64,000 nucleotides of DNA from Neptunicoccus sediminis (GTDB lineage: Bacteria; Pseudomonadota; Alphaproteobacteria; Rhodobacterales; Rhodobacteraceae): positions 1 through 64,000 of the forward strand of contig NZ_MDVX01000014.1 in assembly GCF_001719615.1 (NCBI RefSeq), in the 5' to 3' direction. The position numbers and the translations under genes were made by a program. How positions within the stretch are numbered: position 1 is the stretch's first letter; each line of letters opens with the position of its first letter. Under the pieces are notes generated by a model that saw nothing but the letters and a program-made list of their open reading frames with translations, was not told where the DNA came from and made no database searches. This document shows, piece after piece, positions 33,816 through 42,285 of the stretch.

Positions 33816-35008
33816 TGCACTGCTCCTTTGGCCGCCAGTTCCAGCACCGCTGCAACGCCGCCCGCTTCCGCAGTGCCCGCCGTGGTGATCGCCACCGCCA
33901 GCCCCGCCTGTTCCAAAGCTCCGACCAATTGGTCGAGCGTGGCAAAATCGGGCATCAAGAGATCCACCGTCAACCCGCCTTGGGGCTGGTAGCTGCTGCT
34001 CGTCAGTGCGCCCGGATAGTCTACAATCACCGCGCTGGCCTGTTTCAGCAGATCAAGGGGCTTCGGGCCGTCACCTTCCTGACCGCTCGCGCTGCTCTGT
34101 GCTGCCAGCACGCGGGACACTTGGGCGCGAATGTCCAGCACCGGCCCTGTGGGGACGAAATGGCGGCGCACTTCAGCGACCGTATCCGCCCTGACACTGC
34201 GGGCGGCCTCAATCAGTTCGCGGGTCTGCACCAGCATGCCGCCGGACCAGAACGCCAACCCCAACAGCCCCAACACCACCGGCAAGCGCCAGGCTTTCAA
34301 CCGCTCTGTCAGGGATTCAAATGCGGCGCGGGGATCGCGGGCGAGATCCAGCGAGAGTTCTCCGTGTTCCAGCGCGCGGGGCGGGGCAAAGCCCTTGTCC
34401 ACCAGCGCATCCGCACTTGAAAATACCGGCAGATCAAAACCTTCCAGCCAGTCTTCAACCTGATCATCAAGCGCACCCAGCTTCAGGATTGCCTCTGGCG
34501 GGGCCGCTTTGAAAGCTTTCTCCAGCAGAACCAGCGCCAGTTCACTTGGCGCCGAGAACCCGTCCTCCAGCCCCAGCCGCGCGGTCAGCGTTGTTTCTTC
34601 GGAACGGACAGTGCCCTGATGCAGGGTCCAGACCCGATCCGTCACCGGCAGGGCAAGGTAGTCGGGCAGGATTGCTGCACAGCGCTCCCCCGTTCCGGCA
34701 ACACGGGTGCGCCAGTCCTCAAGCTGTTCGGTGGCGCTGACGATGGCCCGCTGCCATTGGGATTTAGACCCTTTCACCACGAAGGGTCGCAGTTCTGCTG
34801 TTCCTACAGGCAGGCCGGCCATATCCGAAAGCTGCCGCGCCGCCACCCGTTCGCGGGCCTGCCCTTTCAGACCGGCCGGCAGGTCCAGCGGCAGCAGCGG
34901 CGCACGCTGTCCGTCCACCAGCACAATGAACGACCCGCTCAAAGGGAGCGTCTCCCCCTGGTCGAACCGTACCAACGGCAATCCGCTGTCCTTGCCCTGT
35001 TTTACCAT
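33812..35008 (-). CDS. gspL: Type II secretion protein GspL
   Basis: A 398-residue protein with a cytoplasmic actin-like half that normally binds GspE, a membrane segment near residues 242-260 (LPVVLGLLGLAFWSGGMLV) and a periplasmic domain ending in YPGALTSSSYQPQGGLTVDL. Length and architecture are normal for GspL. It lies 12 bp after gspK and overlaps gspM by 4 bp. Confidence 0.9.
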   Translation of the reverse strand: MVKQGKDSGLPLVRFDQGETLPLSGSFIVLVDGQRAPLLPLDLPAGLKGQARERVAARQLSDMAGLPVGTAELRPFVVKGSKSQWQRAIVSATEQLEDWRTRVAGTGERCAAILPDYLALPVTDRVWTLHQGTVRSEETTLTARLGLEDGFSAPSELALVLLEKAFKAAPPEAILKLGALDDQVEDWLEGFDLPVFSSADALVDKGFAPPRALEHGELSLDLARDPRAAFESLTERLKAWRLPVVLGLLGLAFWSGGMLVQTRELIEAARSVRADTVAEVRRHFVPTGPVLDIRAQVSRVLAAQSSASGQEGDGPKPLDLLKQASAVIVDYPGALTSSSYQPQGGLTVDLLMPDFATLDQLVGALEQAGLAVAITTAGTAEAGGVAAVLELAAKGAVQ

Positions 35009-35020
35009 GGCCCCATTGCT

Positions 35021-35950
35021 CTAATTCTCTGCAAAGCGAAATATTGCCTTTGTCTTGCCGGTTTCCCCGGAGCGTTCCAGAACAACCTGTCGCGCCAGAC
35101 GGGTTTGGCCCAGAGTGACAGAAATCCTTGCGCCAAACCAGTGGCTTGAGATGCCGTAGGGGCTGAAATCGAATTCCTCGGATTTTTCCTCCCCCAGCAG
35201 ACGGGCCAGTTCGCCGTGCAGCGCCTCGGTGGTTTCGAACGGGCTGTCGCGGCGGGTCTCTACCAGTCCGGCGATTTCAGAGGCAGAGAGTTCGGCCAGC
35301 ACCGCCGCCAGCACCGCCACAGGGGCGGTGTTCACATTGATCACCCCTTCGGTGCGCACCGCCGTAAACAGTTGCGCAAACCGTGCGTAGGCGGCGGGTG
35401 TCATGCCGCTGACCTGTTGCAACTGGGGCAGGATTTCCACCCCGCCACGGGGGCGCACCGGCGGGGTCTGTTGCAGATAGGGTTGCAGGTCGCGCGGGCC
35501 TTCGACACTGACAAATTCACGGATTTCAGTGCCGAGTTCCGCTGACACCCCCGCAGCCGCCAGCAGGCTGTTATAAGCGTCGATCCCGAACAGAATATCG
35601 CCGCCCGATACCCACCCGAGACTGAATTTCCCCGACAGATCGGTGATGTCATAACGCCCGCGCCCGCGATCTATCGGCACATCGGACCCGCCGGTTTTCG
35701 CCCAAGCCTCCCCCGGATGATCCGCCGGCCCACGGGCACGATCCGCGTCCAGCCGGCTGATTACCAGCAGCTCCAGCCCGTCAAGATAGGCGGTGGCCTG
35801 TGTCACCTCCTGTGTTGTGACCTGCCGCAGCCGGGATCCCTGCGCCAGTTGCAGCAACAGAACCGCCACCGCTGAAAGGGCCGCCACCAGCACCAGCGCA
35901 TTGATCAGCGCCAGCCCCCTGTCAGCCGTGTCATGGATGCGCCGTTTCAT
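35021..35950 (-). CDS. gspK: Type II secretion minor pseudopilin GspK
   Basis: A 309-residue minor pseudopilin. The prepilin cleavage site lies at RG-LALINALVLVAALSAVAV. Position 5 after cleavage is Asn rather than Glu, as expected of GspK, which caps the pseudopilus. The large insert typical of GspK is present (GGDILFGIDAYNSLLAAAGV, GVINVNTAPVAVLAAVLAEL). It overlaps gspJ by 4 bp. Confidence 0.92.
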   Translation of the reverse strand: MKRRIHDTADRGLALINALVLVAALSAVAVLLLQLAQGSRLRQVTTQEVTQATAYLDGLELLVISRLDADRARGPADHPGEAWAKTGGSDVPIDRGRGRYDITDLSGKFSLGWVSGGDILFGIDAYNSLLAAAGVSAELGTEIREFVSVEGPRDLQPYLQQTPPVRPRGGVEILPQLQQVSGMTPAAYARFAQLFTAVRTEGVINVNTAPVAVLAAVLAELSASEIAGLVETRRDSPFETTEALHGELARLLGEEKSEEFDFSPYGISSHWFGARISVTLGQTRLARQVVLERSGETGKTKAIFRFAEN

Positions 35951-36570
35951 GGATAGGCCACCAGAGTATTGATCCGCCCGAAGGCTTGCGTGTCGATCAC
36001 CACATCCACGGCACGGGGCAATCCCGAAGAACTGCCCGCGCCAAGGTTGGGATCTGGGCCGGAGACCCAGTTGCCATCCCCGTCCAGACGGCGCACCTCG
36101 AATCCGGTGATCCCTTCGCCCACCACCACCTGCGGACTTGCAGAGGCGCGGTCCGCAGGGTTCAGCACCGGCCAGCTTTGCCGCGTCAGAACCCCCGCAC
36201 CCCGATCATAACGCCAGATCACACGGCCAAGCCCCGTGACCTGTTCGCCGGGCAAACCATGCCGCCCGCTGATCGAAATGCCCAGCTCGACAGAGCCTTG
36301 GGCAATGTCAAAAGAGGAACGTGTCCGGCCACTTACATCGTGAAACTCAAGCGGGACGGCGGCCTCCAGATCGCTGCGCAGCAGGGCCAGAACGCGGGTG
36401 GTTTGTGCCGTTTGTTCGACCACCCCCGCCAGCCTGTCGCGGGTGCGCAGGGTGCCGGTCATGGCTTGCAGGCTCATGGTGGCCACCAGCGCAAACACCG
36501 CCAGCACCACGATCAACTCGATCAGGGTAAACCCCGCCTGTTGTTCTGTGTCTTTGCCCTGTGCTGTCAT
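35947..36570 (-). CDS. gspJ: Type II secretion minor pseudopilin GspJ
   Basis: A 207-residue pseudopilin with the cleavage and assembly motif AG-FTLIELIVVLAVFALVAT, including Glu at position 5. The C-terminal part has VIWRYDRGAGVLTRQSW and GFEVRRLDGDGNWVS, as in GspJ. It works with GspI and GspK at the pseudopilus tip. It overlaps gspI and gspK by 4 bp. Confidence 0.92.
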   Translation of the reverse strand: MTAQGKDTEQQAGFTLIELIVVLAVFALVATMSLQAMTGTLRTRDRLAGVVEQTAQTTRVLALLRSDLEAAVPLEFHDVSGRTRSSFDIAQGSVELGISISGRHGLPGEQVTGLGRVIWRYDRGAGVLTRQSWPVLNPADRASASPQVVVGEGITGFEVRRLDGDGNWVSGPDPNLGAGSSSGLPRAVDVVIDTQAFGRINTLVAYP

Positions 36571-36959
36571 CGGGGCGGCTCCATCCGTGCATAAGTCACC
36601 AGCTGCGCCCCCGGCCCGCCTTTTGAAGACACCGCCAGATGCACCTCGAACAAGCCGCCTTCGGTTTCCTTGCGCGTGGTTTTAATCCTCCACTCATAAG
36701 GCCCCTGTTGCACGCTGGCGGGCAGGCCCAGCCCCCGTGCCAGACCGTAGATGCGGATTTCCGCCGCGCGGTTGGCGGCCACACTTCGGGCCAGATGGCG
36801 TTGCATCTCGCCGCCGATTTCACGGCGGGACTGATCGAGCGTGCGAAATACCGCAAGTGTGCCGATGGAGAGAACCAATATGGCGATCATCAGTTCCAGC
36901 AGGGTGATACCGCGATCCCGCCGCCCCGTTTTGCCCGCCCGCAGTTTCACAATCCGCAC
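36567..36959 (-). CDS. gspI: Type II secretion minor pseudopilin GspI
   Basis: A 130-residue pseudopilin with RG-ITLLELMIAILVLSIGTL, Glu at position 5, and AANRAAEIRIYGLARGLGLP, the conserved AxNxxAE-type block of GspI. It overlaps gspH by 13 bp and gspJ by 4 bp. Confidence 0.92.
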   Translation of the reverse strand: MRIVKLRAGKTGRRDRGITLLELMIAILVLSIGTLAVFRTLDQSRREIGGEMQRHLARSVAANRAAEIRIYGLARGLGLPASVQQGPYEWRIKTTRKETEGGLFEVHLAVSSKGGPGAQLVTYARMEPPR

Positions 36960-37423
36960 TCCAGCCCTTGCCAGCCGTCACTGCTGCATTGCACCACCTG
37001 ACCGGCATCCGTGAACCGGATGGAAAAGGCGCTGCTGCGCCCGTCGGGCAGAAAAATCACTTCAGGCACCGGAGTTGACGGAACGGGCGCGGAAAGATCC
37101 CGCTGGAACACGGCGGCCCCGTTCCAGCGTACCCGCGGGCCTTCACCCTGCCAGACACCGTTCTGGCGGCGCATCACCTGCCAGCCCGCAGGGTCCAACG
37201 ACAGGGCAACCGGCGTGCGGCTGTGAATGGCACTGTCGCGCAGGGCCGCATACTGGCTTTCAAAACGGCTGGCATCGCGGGGATACCCCCCGGTGCTGCG
37301 CCCCCCAGATAGCGACAGGCTAACCCCGAGCGACAGGATACCGACCACGGCAATAACCACCACCAGTTCCAGCAGGGAAAACCCCGCAGTCCGGCGGGAT
37401 GAAGGCTCTATTCGAGGGTCCAT
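36947..37423 (-). CDS. gspH: Type II secretion minor pseudopilin GspH
   Basis: A 158-residue pseudopilin with AG-FSLLELVVVIAVVGILSL, Glu at position 5, followed by FESQYAALRDSAIHSRTPVA and a C-terminal beta region ending IRFTDAGQVVQCSSDGWQG. It overlaps gspG by 16 bp and gspI by 13 bp. Confidence 0.9.
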   Translation of the reverse strand: MDPRIEPSSRRTAGFSLLELVVVIAVVGILSLGVSLSLSGGRSTGGYPRDASRFESQYAALRDSAIHSRTPVALSLDPAGWQVMRRQNGVWQGEGPRVRWNGAAVFQRDLSAPVPSTPVPEVIFLPDGRSSAFSIRFTDAGQVVQCSSDGWQGLECGL

Positions 37424-37878
37424 GTGCCCAGATCGGCATCGGCCCCGCTGCCCCCCGTCACCCCGTCCGCACCAAGGGTGAAGACATCGAATTCCCCGTG
37501 CACACCAGGGGAAAGATACTGGTATTCATTGCCCCAAGGGTCCACCGGCATCCGGTCGATATAGCCGTTTTCGGCCCAGTTGCGTGGGACGGGTTCACTG
37601 CTCGGGCGGCTGACCAGCGCCCGCAGCCCCTGTTCCGTGGTGGGATAGCGGAAGTTGTCCAGCCGGTAGAGTTTCACCGCGCTCTGGATCACCGCAAGAT
37701 CCGATTGCACCCGCGCCACCCGCGCCTGATCCGGCCGGTCAATGATACGCGGTGCGATCACCAGCGCCAGAATCGACAGGATCACCACAACCACCATCAG
37801 TTCCAGCAGGGAAAACCCTGCATCCTTGCGGCCCGCTTCAGATACAGAAGGCGTTATATTTTCTTGTGAAGTCAGCAT
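37408..37878 (-). CDS. gspG: Type II secretion major pseudopilin GspG
   Basis: A 156-residue major pseudopilin. The motif AG-FSLLELMVVVVILSILAL is followed by VQSDLAVIQSAVKLYRLDNF, RYPTTEQGLRALVSRPSS and the calcium-site region DPWGNEYQYLSPGVHGEFDV. The ATG at 37878 gives a normal leader; a longer frame to 38022 would add unrelated residues that overlap the divergent gspO. It is the first gene of the G-H-I-J-K-L-M-N run. Confidence 0.95.
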   Translation of the reverse strand: MLTSQENITPSVSEAGRKDAGFSLLELMVVVVILSILALVIAPRIIDRPDQARVARVQSDLAVIQSAVKLYRLDNFRYPTTEQGLRALVSRPSSEPVPRNWAENGYIDRMPVDPWGNEYQYLSPGVHGEFDVFTLGADGVTGGSGADADLGTWTLE

Positions 37879-38008
37879 AGATAAACCACGGTTTCCAAAT
37901 CGGTTTCTCCAAAGGTCAATCCAGCGGAGAGTATTCAGAAGGACAATAGCGCAAAATAATGGGTCAGCAACACAAGGATAGCTCCCCGAACCAGAAGGTC
38001 CCCGCCCC

Positions 38009-38752
38009 GTGATCACGCTCACAGGAATAATACTGCTGCTGGTCAGCCCCGCAGTGGGCTCTTTTCTGGGCGTGCTGGTGGACCGGCTGCCCCGCGGGCA
38101 GGATGTGGTGCGCCAACCCTCGGCCTGTCGGGGGTGCGGGGCGAAAATTCCGGCCCGCGATCTGGTGCCGCTGCTGTCCTATTTTCTGTTGCGCGGGCGG
38201 GCGCGCTGTTGCGGCGCGAAAATTCCCGCCCGTTTGCCGCTGCTGGAGGCTGGCGCGTTTCTTGTCGCGCTGCTTATGCTGCTGCTTGCGCAAAGCGATC
38301 TGCAACTGCTGCTGGGGGCCCTGTTCCTGTGGCTGCTGCTGGCGCTTGGTGCCACCGATGCCACGGTGATGCGCCTGCCCGATCCGCTGACCGCCCTGCT
38401 GCTGGCCACCGGTCTGGCGCTGGCTTGGGAAGACCCGTCCCGCAGCCTGACTGCCGCCTGTCTTGCCGCCCTTGGCGCAGCGGCGGTATTTTGGGGCATC
38501 CGCATCGCCTATTTCCACCTGCGCGGACGGGAAGGGCTTGGCTTCGGGGATGTGAAGCTGATCGGGGGGATTGCCGCCGGACTCGGCGCGGCGCAAACTC
38601 CGCTGGCGGTGCTGGTTGCGGCCCTGCTGGCCCTTGGCTTTGCCGCGGCACAAGCCCTGTGGCGGCAAAGCCCGCTAAGCGCCACCACCCCCCTGCCCTT
38701 TGGCAGTTTCCTGTGTCTCGGCGCGGCTCTGGTCTGGTGCATAAGTCTTTGA
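38009..38752 (+). CDS. gspO: Prepilin peptidase GspO
   Basis: A 247-residue polytopic aspartyl protease that cleaves and methylates pseudopilins. The N-terminal cytoplasmic loop carries one CxxC (CRGCGAKIP) and a degenerate CC (RCCGAKIP) where a second CxxC is usual. Catalytic aspartates are in LGATDATVMRLPD and the GxGD motif GLGFGDVKLIGG. It starts with GTG at 38009 and is divergent from gspG across 130 bp that must hold both promoters. Confidence 0.92.
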   Translation: MITLTGIILLLVSPAVGSFLGVLVDRLPRGQDVVRQPSACRGCGAKIPARDLVPLLSYFLLRGRARCCGAKIPARLPLLEAGAFLVALLMLLLAQSDLQLLLGALFLWLLLALGATDATVMRLPDPLTALLLATGLALAWEDPSRSLTAACLAALGAAAVFWGIRIAYFHLRGREGLGFGDVKLIGGIAAGLGAAQTPLAVLVAALLALGFAAAQALWRQSPLSATTPLPFGSFLCLGAALVWCISL

Positions 38753-38840
38753 AGGCTCTAGAAATCCGTTGAATTAACAGCCGCCATAGGGCTAACTGCC
38801 CCAAAGTTCCTGTTCCAGCCCTTTGAGCGAAAGCCCTCTT

Positions 38841-40424
38841 ATGATCCCTGCCCGCCGGTCCGCCCTGATTTGCCCGATCCTCGCAGCGGCACTGGCTTTT
38901 GCCCCGCCTTCACAGGCGCAACAGACAGGGGCGTCCGCTCCGGCACAGATGGAGGCGATCGAAAAAGCCTATGCCGCAGAGGATTACGCCGCCGCCCGCG
39001 CCGGACTGCTGGAACTGGCCACGGCGGGCGATGCGCTGGCGCAGGCCCGTCTGGCCCGCCTGTTGCTGGACGGGCGCGGCGGCCCTGCCGACCCTGCGGG
39101 CGCGGTGGACTGGCTGCAAAAATCTGTTCAGGCTGAAAACGCACAGGCGATGGTGCTGCTCGGGCAGCTTTATCTTTACGGTGCGGCGGGTCTGACAGCA
39201 GACACGAAACAGGCGGTCGATCTGCTGACACGGGCGGCACGGGCAGGCCATCTGTCAGGCATGGTGCTTTTGGGCAAACTCTATCAAAGCGGGCAGGGCG
39301 TGCCGGTCGATCCCGCTTCGGCGGCACGGCTGTTCCAGAAAGCCGCTGACGGGGGCGATGCCACTGCCGCCTTCGAGCTGAGCAAACATCTCTCCCGCGG
39401 GTCGGGGGTAGAGCTGAACACCGCCAAGGCCCTGACCTATCTGAACGCCGCCGCAGAGGCCGGACATATTGAGGCGGCGCTGTTTCTCGGGCTTGCCTAT
39501 ATGACCGGACAGGGCGTGGCACAGGACAAAGCTGCGGGGATCGACTGGCTGTTGCGGGCTGCAGAGGGGCAGAACCCGATGGCGCAGCGCTTGCTCGCCA
39601 CCTCTTATCTGCAAGGGGACGGGGTTGCACAAGACACAGCAAAGGCACTGCACTGGATGACAGCCGCCGCCAGCGCCGGAGAAGCCAGCGCCCAATCCAA
39701 TCTGGGGTATTTCTATGCCACGGGCACCGGTACGGAACAGGACTTCGAACAGGCCTTCCACTGGTATAAAAAAGCCTCGGATCAGGGGTTGTTACGGGCG
39801 ACCACCGCGCTTGCCAATCTTTATGAAGCCGGACAGGGCGTGGCGCAGGATCTGACACGGGCGGGCGATCTGTACCTTGAGGCCGCCGAACAGGGCGAAC
39901 CCCGTGCGCGCGCCCGTTTCGCCCGACTGGTGGGCACCGGCCGGCTGCCCGCCCCCGCCGGTCCGCAAGGCCGCACCATCATCTGGGTGGCGGATCTGTT
40001 ACTGGACAGTGACGCCCCTTCAGGAATTGCAGCAGAAGAAAAAGCCGCGATCCTGTCGTGGTTGCAGGGCCGCGCCGATCCGGAAGGCAACAACCACGCC
40101 ACCGCCCAGTCCCGTCTGGGTCTGATCAGGGTGCAACAGGGCACCGCCGCACAGGATACGGAGCAGCTGGAACAGGGGGTGGCGCTGATCAAAACCGCAG
40201 CCGCACGGGGCGATGCCTTTGGCCAGTACCAGCTTGCCCTGCTCTATGGATCAGGCACCGGAGTGCCGCAGGATTATATTGCCGCCCATGCCTGGGCCAA
40301 TCTCGCAGCCGCACGGGGCATGGCAGAGGCCGGACGCAGCCGCGATCTCTTTGCCAAACTGATGACCCCCGAACAGATTGCCCAAGCCCAGACACAGGCC
40401 CGCACCTATGTGGCAGAGAATTAA
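38841..40424 (+). CDS. Exported Sel1-repeat protein
   Basis: A 527-residue protein with a signal peptide (LICPILAAALAFAPPSQAQQ) and a string of Sel1-like repeats of about 36 residues, for example AMVLLGQLYLYGAAGLTADT, GMVLLGKLYQSGQGVPVDPA and AQSNLGYFYATGTGTEQDFE. Sel1 repeats form alpha-solenoid scaffolds for protein contacts. ATG 38841 is chosen over a TTG at 38823 because it places the signal peptide at the N-terminus. It lies 88 bp after gspO and overlaps the next Sel1 gene, so a role at the secretion envelope is plausible but unproven. Confidence 0.88.
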   Translation: MIPARRSALICPILAAALAFAPPSQAQQTGASAPAQMEAIEKAYAAEDYAAARAGLLELATAGDALAQARLARLLLDGRGGPADPAGAVDWLQKSVQAENAQAMVLLGQLYLYGAAGLTADTKQAVDLLTRAARAGHLSGMVLLGKLYQSGQGVPVDPASAARLFQKAADGGDATAAFELSKHLSRGSGVELNTAKALTYLNAAAEAGHIEAALFLGLAYMTGQGVAQDKAAGIDWLLRAAEGQNPMAQRLLATSYLQGDGVAQDTAKALHWMTAAASAGEASAQSNLGYFYATGTGTEQDFEQAFHWYKKASDQGLLRATTALANLYEAGQGVAQDLTRAGDLYLEAAEQGEPRARARFARLVGTGRLPAPAGPQGRTIIWVADLLLDSDAPSGIAAEEKAAILSWLQGRADPEGNNHATAQSRLGLIRVQQGTAAQDTEQLEQGVALIKTAAARGDAFGQYQLALLYGSGTGVPQDYIAAHAWANLAAARGMAEAGRSRDLFAKLMTPEQIAQAQTQARTYVAEN

Positions 40425-41619
40425 TCCCGCAAGGGCGCTGACCCTTATCGCTGTAGTGTCCTTCCTGTCTGCCGCCCCGCCGGTCCAGAGTCAGGACCAG
40501 CCGCAACCCGTTGTAAGCCTTGCAGAACTGCTAAAGGCTGCACGCGATGGCGACAGTGCGGCGCAGCTTTATCTCGGGCGTCTGTTTGACGAAGGCACGC
40601 AGGTGCCACAGGATTTTGCCCGCGCACGCCAGTGGTACGAACAGGCCGCCACCGCCGGTCTGGCCGCGGCACAAAACAGTCTGGGCCGTCTGCTTGGCGC
40701 GGGTCTTGGCGGCCCTGCCGATCTGCCCCGCGCCTTTGAACTGATGAAACAGGCCGCAGACGACGGCACAGCGGCCCATCTTTATGATCTGGCGCAAATG
40801 TATGAAAACGGCGCGGGCACCCCGCAGGATATGACCCGCGCTGCCAGTCTTTATGAACAGGCCGCAGGGTTGGGCCATAGGGATGCGGCGGTCTCTCTCG
40901 GGGTGCTGTATCAGAACGGCACCGGTGTCGCGCAGGATTTTGCCCGCGCCCGCGCCCTTTATGAACCCGCCGCCACCGCAGGGCACAGCCGTGCGCAAAA
41001 CAATCTGGGGTTGCTCTATACCCGTGGCAGTGGCGTGGTGCAGGACTACGAACGCGCCGCCGCCCTGTTTCAGGCCGCCGCGGCAAGCGGTTTGTCCACC
41101 GCCATGACCAATCTGTCAGTGATGTATGAAAACGGTTTCGGCCTGCCCCAAAGCGATGATCTGGCCGCAGACTGGGCACGACGGGCCAAATCGGACACGA
41201 AAACCGCCTTCCTGTCAGACCCCCGCCTTGGCAGCGCCATCCGCCTTGAGGACACAGCAACCACACAAAAGATGCAAACCGCCGCCCGCGCCGGTGATCC
41301 TCTCTCCGCCTATCTGCTGGCCTTTGCCCTGCTTGACCCTGCCAACCCTGCGCCCGATCCGGTTGCTGCTGCCCGCTTTATGGAACAGGCCGCCCGCGCC
41401 GGCATCCATCTGGCACAGGCCAATCTTGCGATGATGTATTTCGAAGGGGTCGGCCTGCCACAGGACTACGTTCTGGCCCGTGTCTGGGCCAGTCTCGCCA
41501 GCCTCGGAACAGACCCGAGACCGCTTGCGTTGCGGGACCGGATCACCCGAAAAATGACGTCGGGACAGATAAACGAGTCCCAGCAGATCGCGCAGCGCTA
41601 CTGGCAGAGCAAGAGGTAG
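40408..41619 (+). CDS. Second exported Sel1-repeat protein
   Basis: A 403-residue protein with a signal peptide (LTLIAVVSFLSAAPPVQSQ) and several Sel1 repeats (AQLYLGRLFDEGTQVPQDFA, AVSLGVLYQNGTGVAQDFAR, AQNNLGLLYTRGSGVVQDYE). Its start overlaps the end of the preceding Sel1 gene by 17 bp. The two proteins are similar in build, so duplication is likely. About 195 bp of AT-rich DNA follow before the next gene. Confidence 0.88.
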   Translation: MWQRINPARALTLIAVVSFLSAAPPVQSQDQPQPVVSLAELLKAARDGDSAAQLYLGRLFDEGTQVPQDFARARQWYEQAATAGLAAAQNSLGRLLGAGLGGPADLPRAFELMKQAADDGTAAHLYDLAQMYENGAGTPQDMTRAASLYEQAAGLGHRDAAVSLGVLYQNGTGVAQDFARARALYEPAATAGHSRAQNNLGLLYTRGSGVVQDYERAAALFQAAAASGLSTAMTNLSVMYENGFGLPQSDDLAADWARRAKSDTKTAFLSDPRLGSAIRLEDTATTQKMQTAARAGDPLSAYLLAFALLDPANPAPDPVAAARFMEQAARAGIHLAQANLAMMYFEGVGLPQDYVLARVWASLASLGTDPRPLALRDRITRKMTSGQINESQQIAQRYWQSKR

Positions 41620-41814
41620 GCTACCATAGGTTGTTTATACGTGAAAAATCAGCAGCTTTAATTAAATATACCCTTCTAACTTCACAAAAGTTTTGCGCCG
41701 AAATACTTAATAGCTTATAAATTAGTGTAGAAAATCACACTCATAGACGGGCTTTCCACCCAAATTAGAGTATTCGCCATAATTTCGCTCAAACTCTAGG
41801 ATAAGGTCCGGAAG

Positions 41815-42231
41815 ATGTACAAAACAAGCCGAACACTCCCCGCCCTTTTCGTCGGTCTTTTTCTGGCCGGTGCCGCTTTTGCCAATGAACCGGTGGAGCG
41901 CACCGACACCACTACCCTGTGGTTTGAATCTTGGGGCAGCCTGAGCAATGCCACACTGGTAGTCTCCGGCCCTGACGGATTTGTCACCAATATCCTGGCG
42001 GAAAAAGGCTCTCCGAAGTTTTATCTGCGCGATGCGGCGCCGGTGACAGACGGGGTTTACCGCTATGAACTGACCGCCGCCACCACCGAGAAGATCAAGC
42101 TGCGCAACCAGCTGAACAACGGCCGCGGCGAGAACCAGAAAGACGAGATCGCCAAACCCTTCCAGATGGGCGGCAGCTTTGTTGTGTCCCGCGGGGTGAT
42201 CACCAAACAAGAAGACATCGTCGAAGAATAA
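41815..42231 (+). CDS. Small secreted protein of unknown function
   Basis: A 138-residue protein with a clear signal peptide (LPALFVGLFLAGAAFANEP). The mature part looks beta-rich (TTTLWFESWGSLSNATLVVS, GVYRYELTAATTEKIKLRNQ). I do not recognise the family. It is followed after 54 bp by the exported protein at 42286, whose gene is probably cotranscribed. It could be a chaperone-like partner or subunit of that protein. Confidence 0.8.
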   Translation: MYKTSRTLPALFVGLFLAGAAFANEPVERTDTTTLWFESWGSLSNATLVVSGPDGFVTNILAEKGSPKFYLRDAAPVTDGVYRYELTAATTEKIKLRNQLNNGRGENQKDEIAKPFQMGGSFVVSRGVITKQEDIVEE

Positions 42232-42285
42232 CCGCTTAACACCATTCAAAGGGGGCACACGCCCCGCAAACGGGAGATTTGCAAA

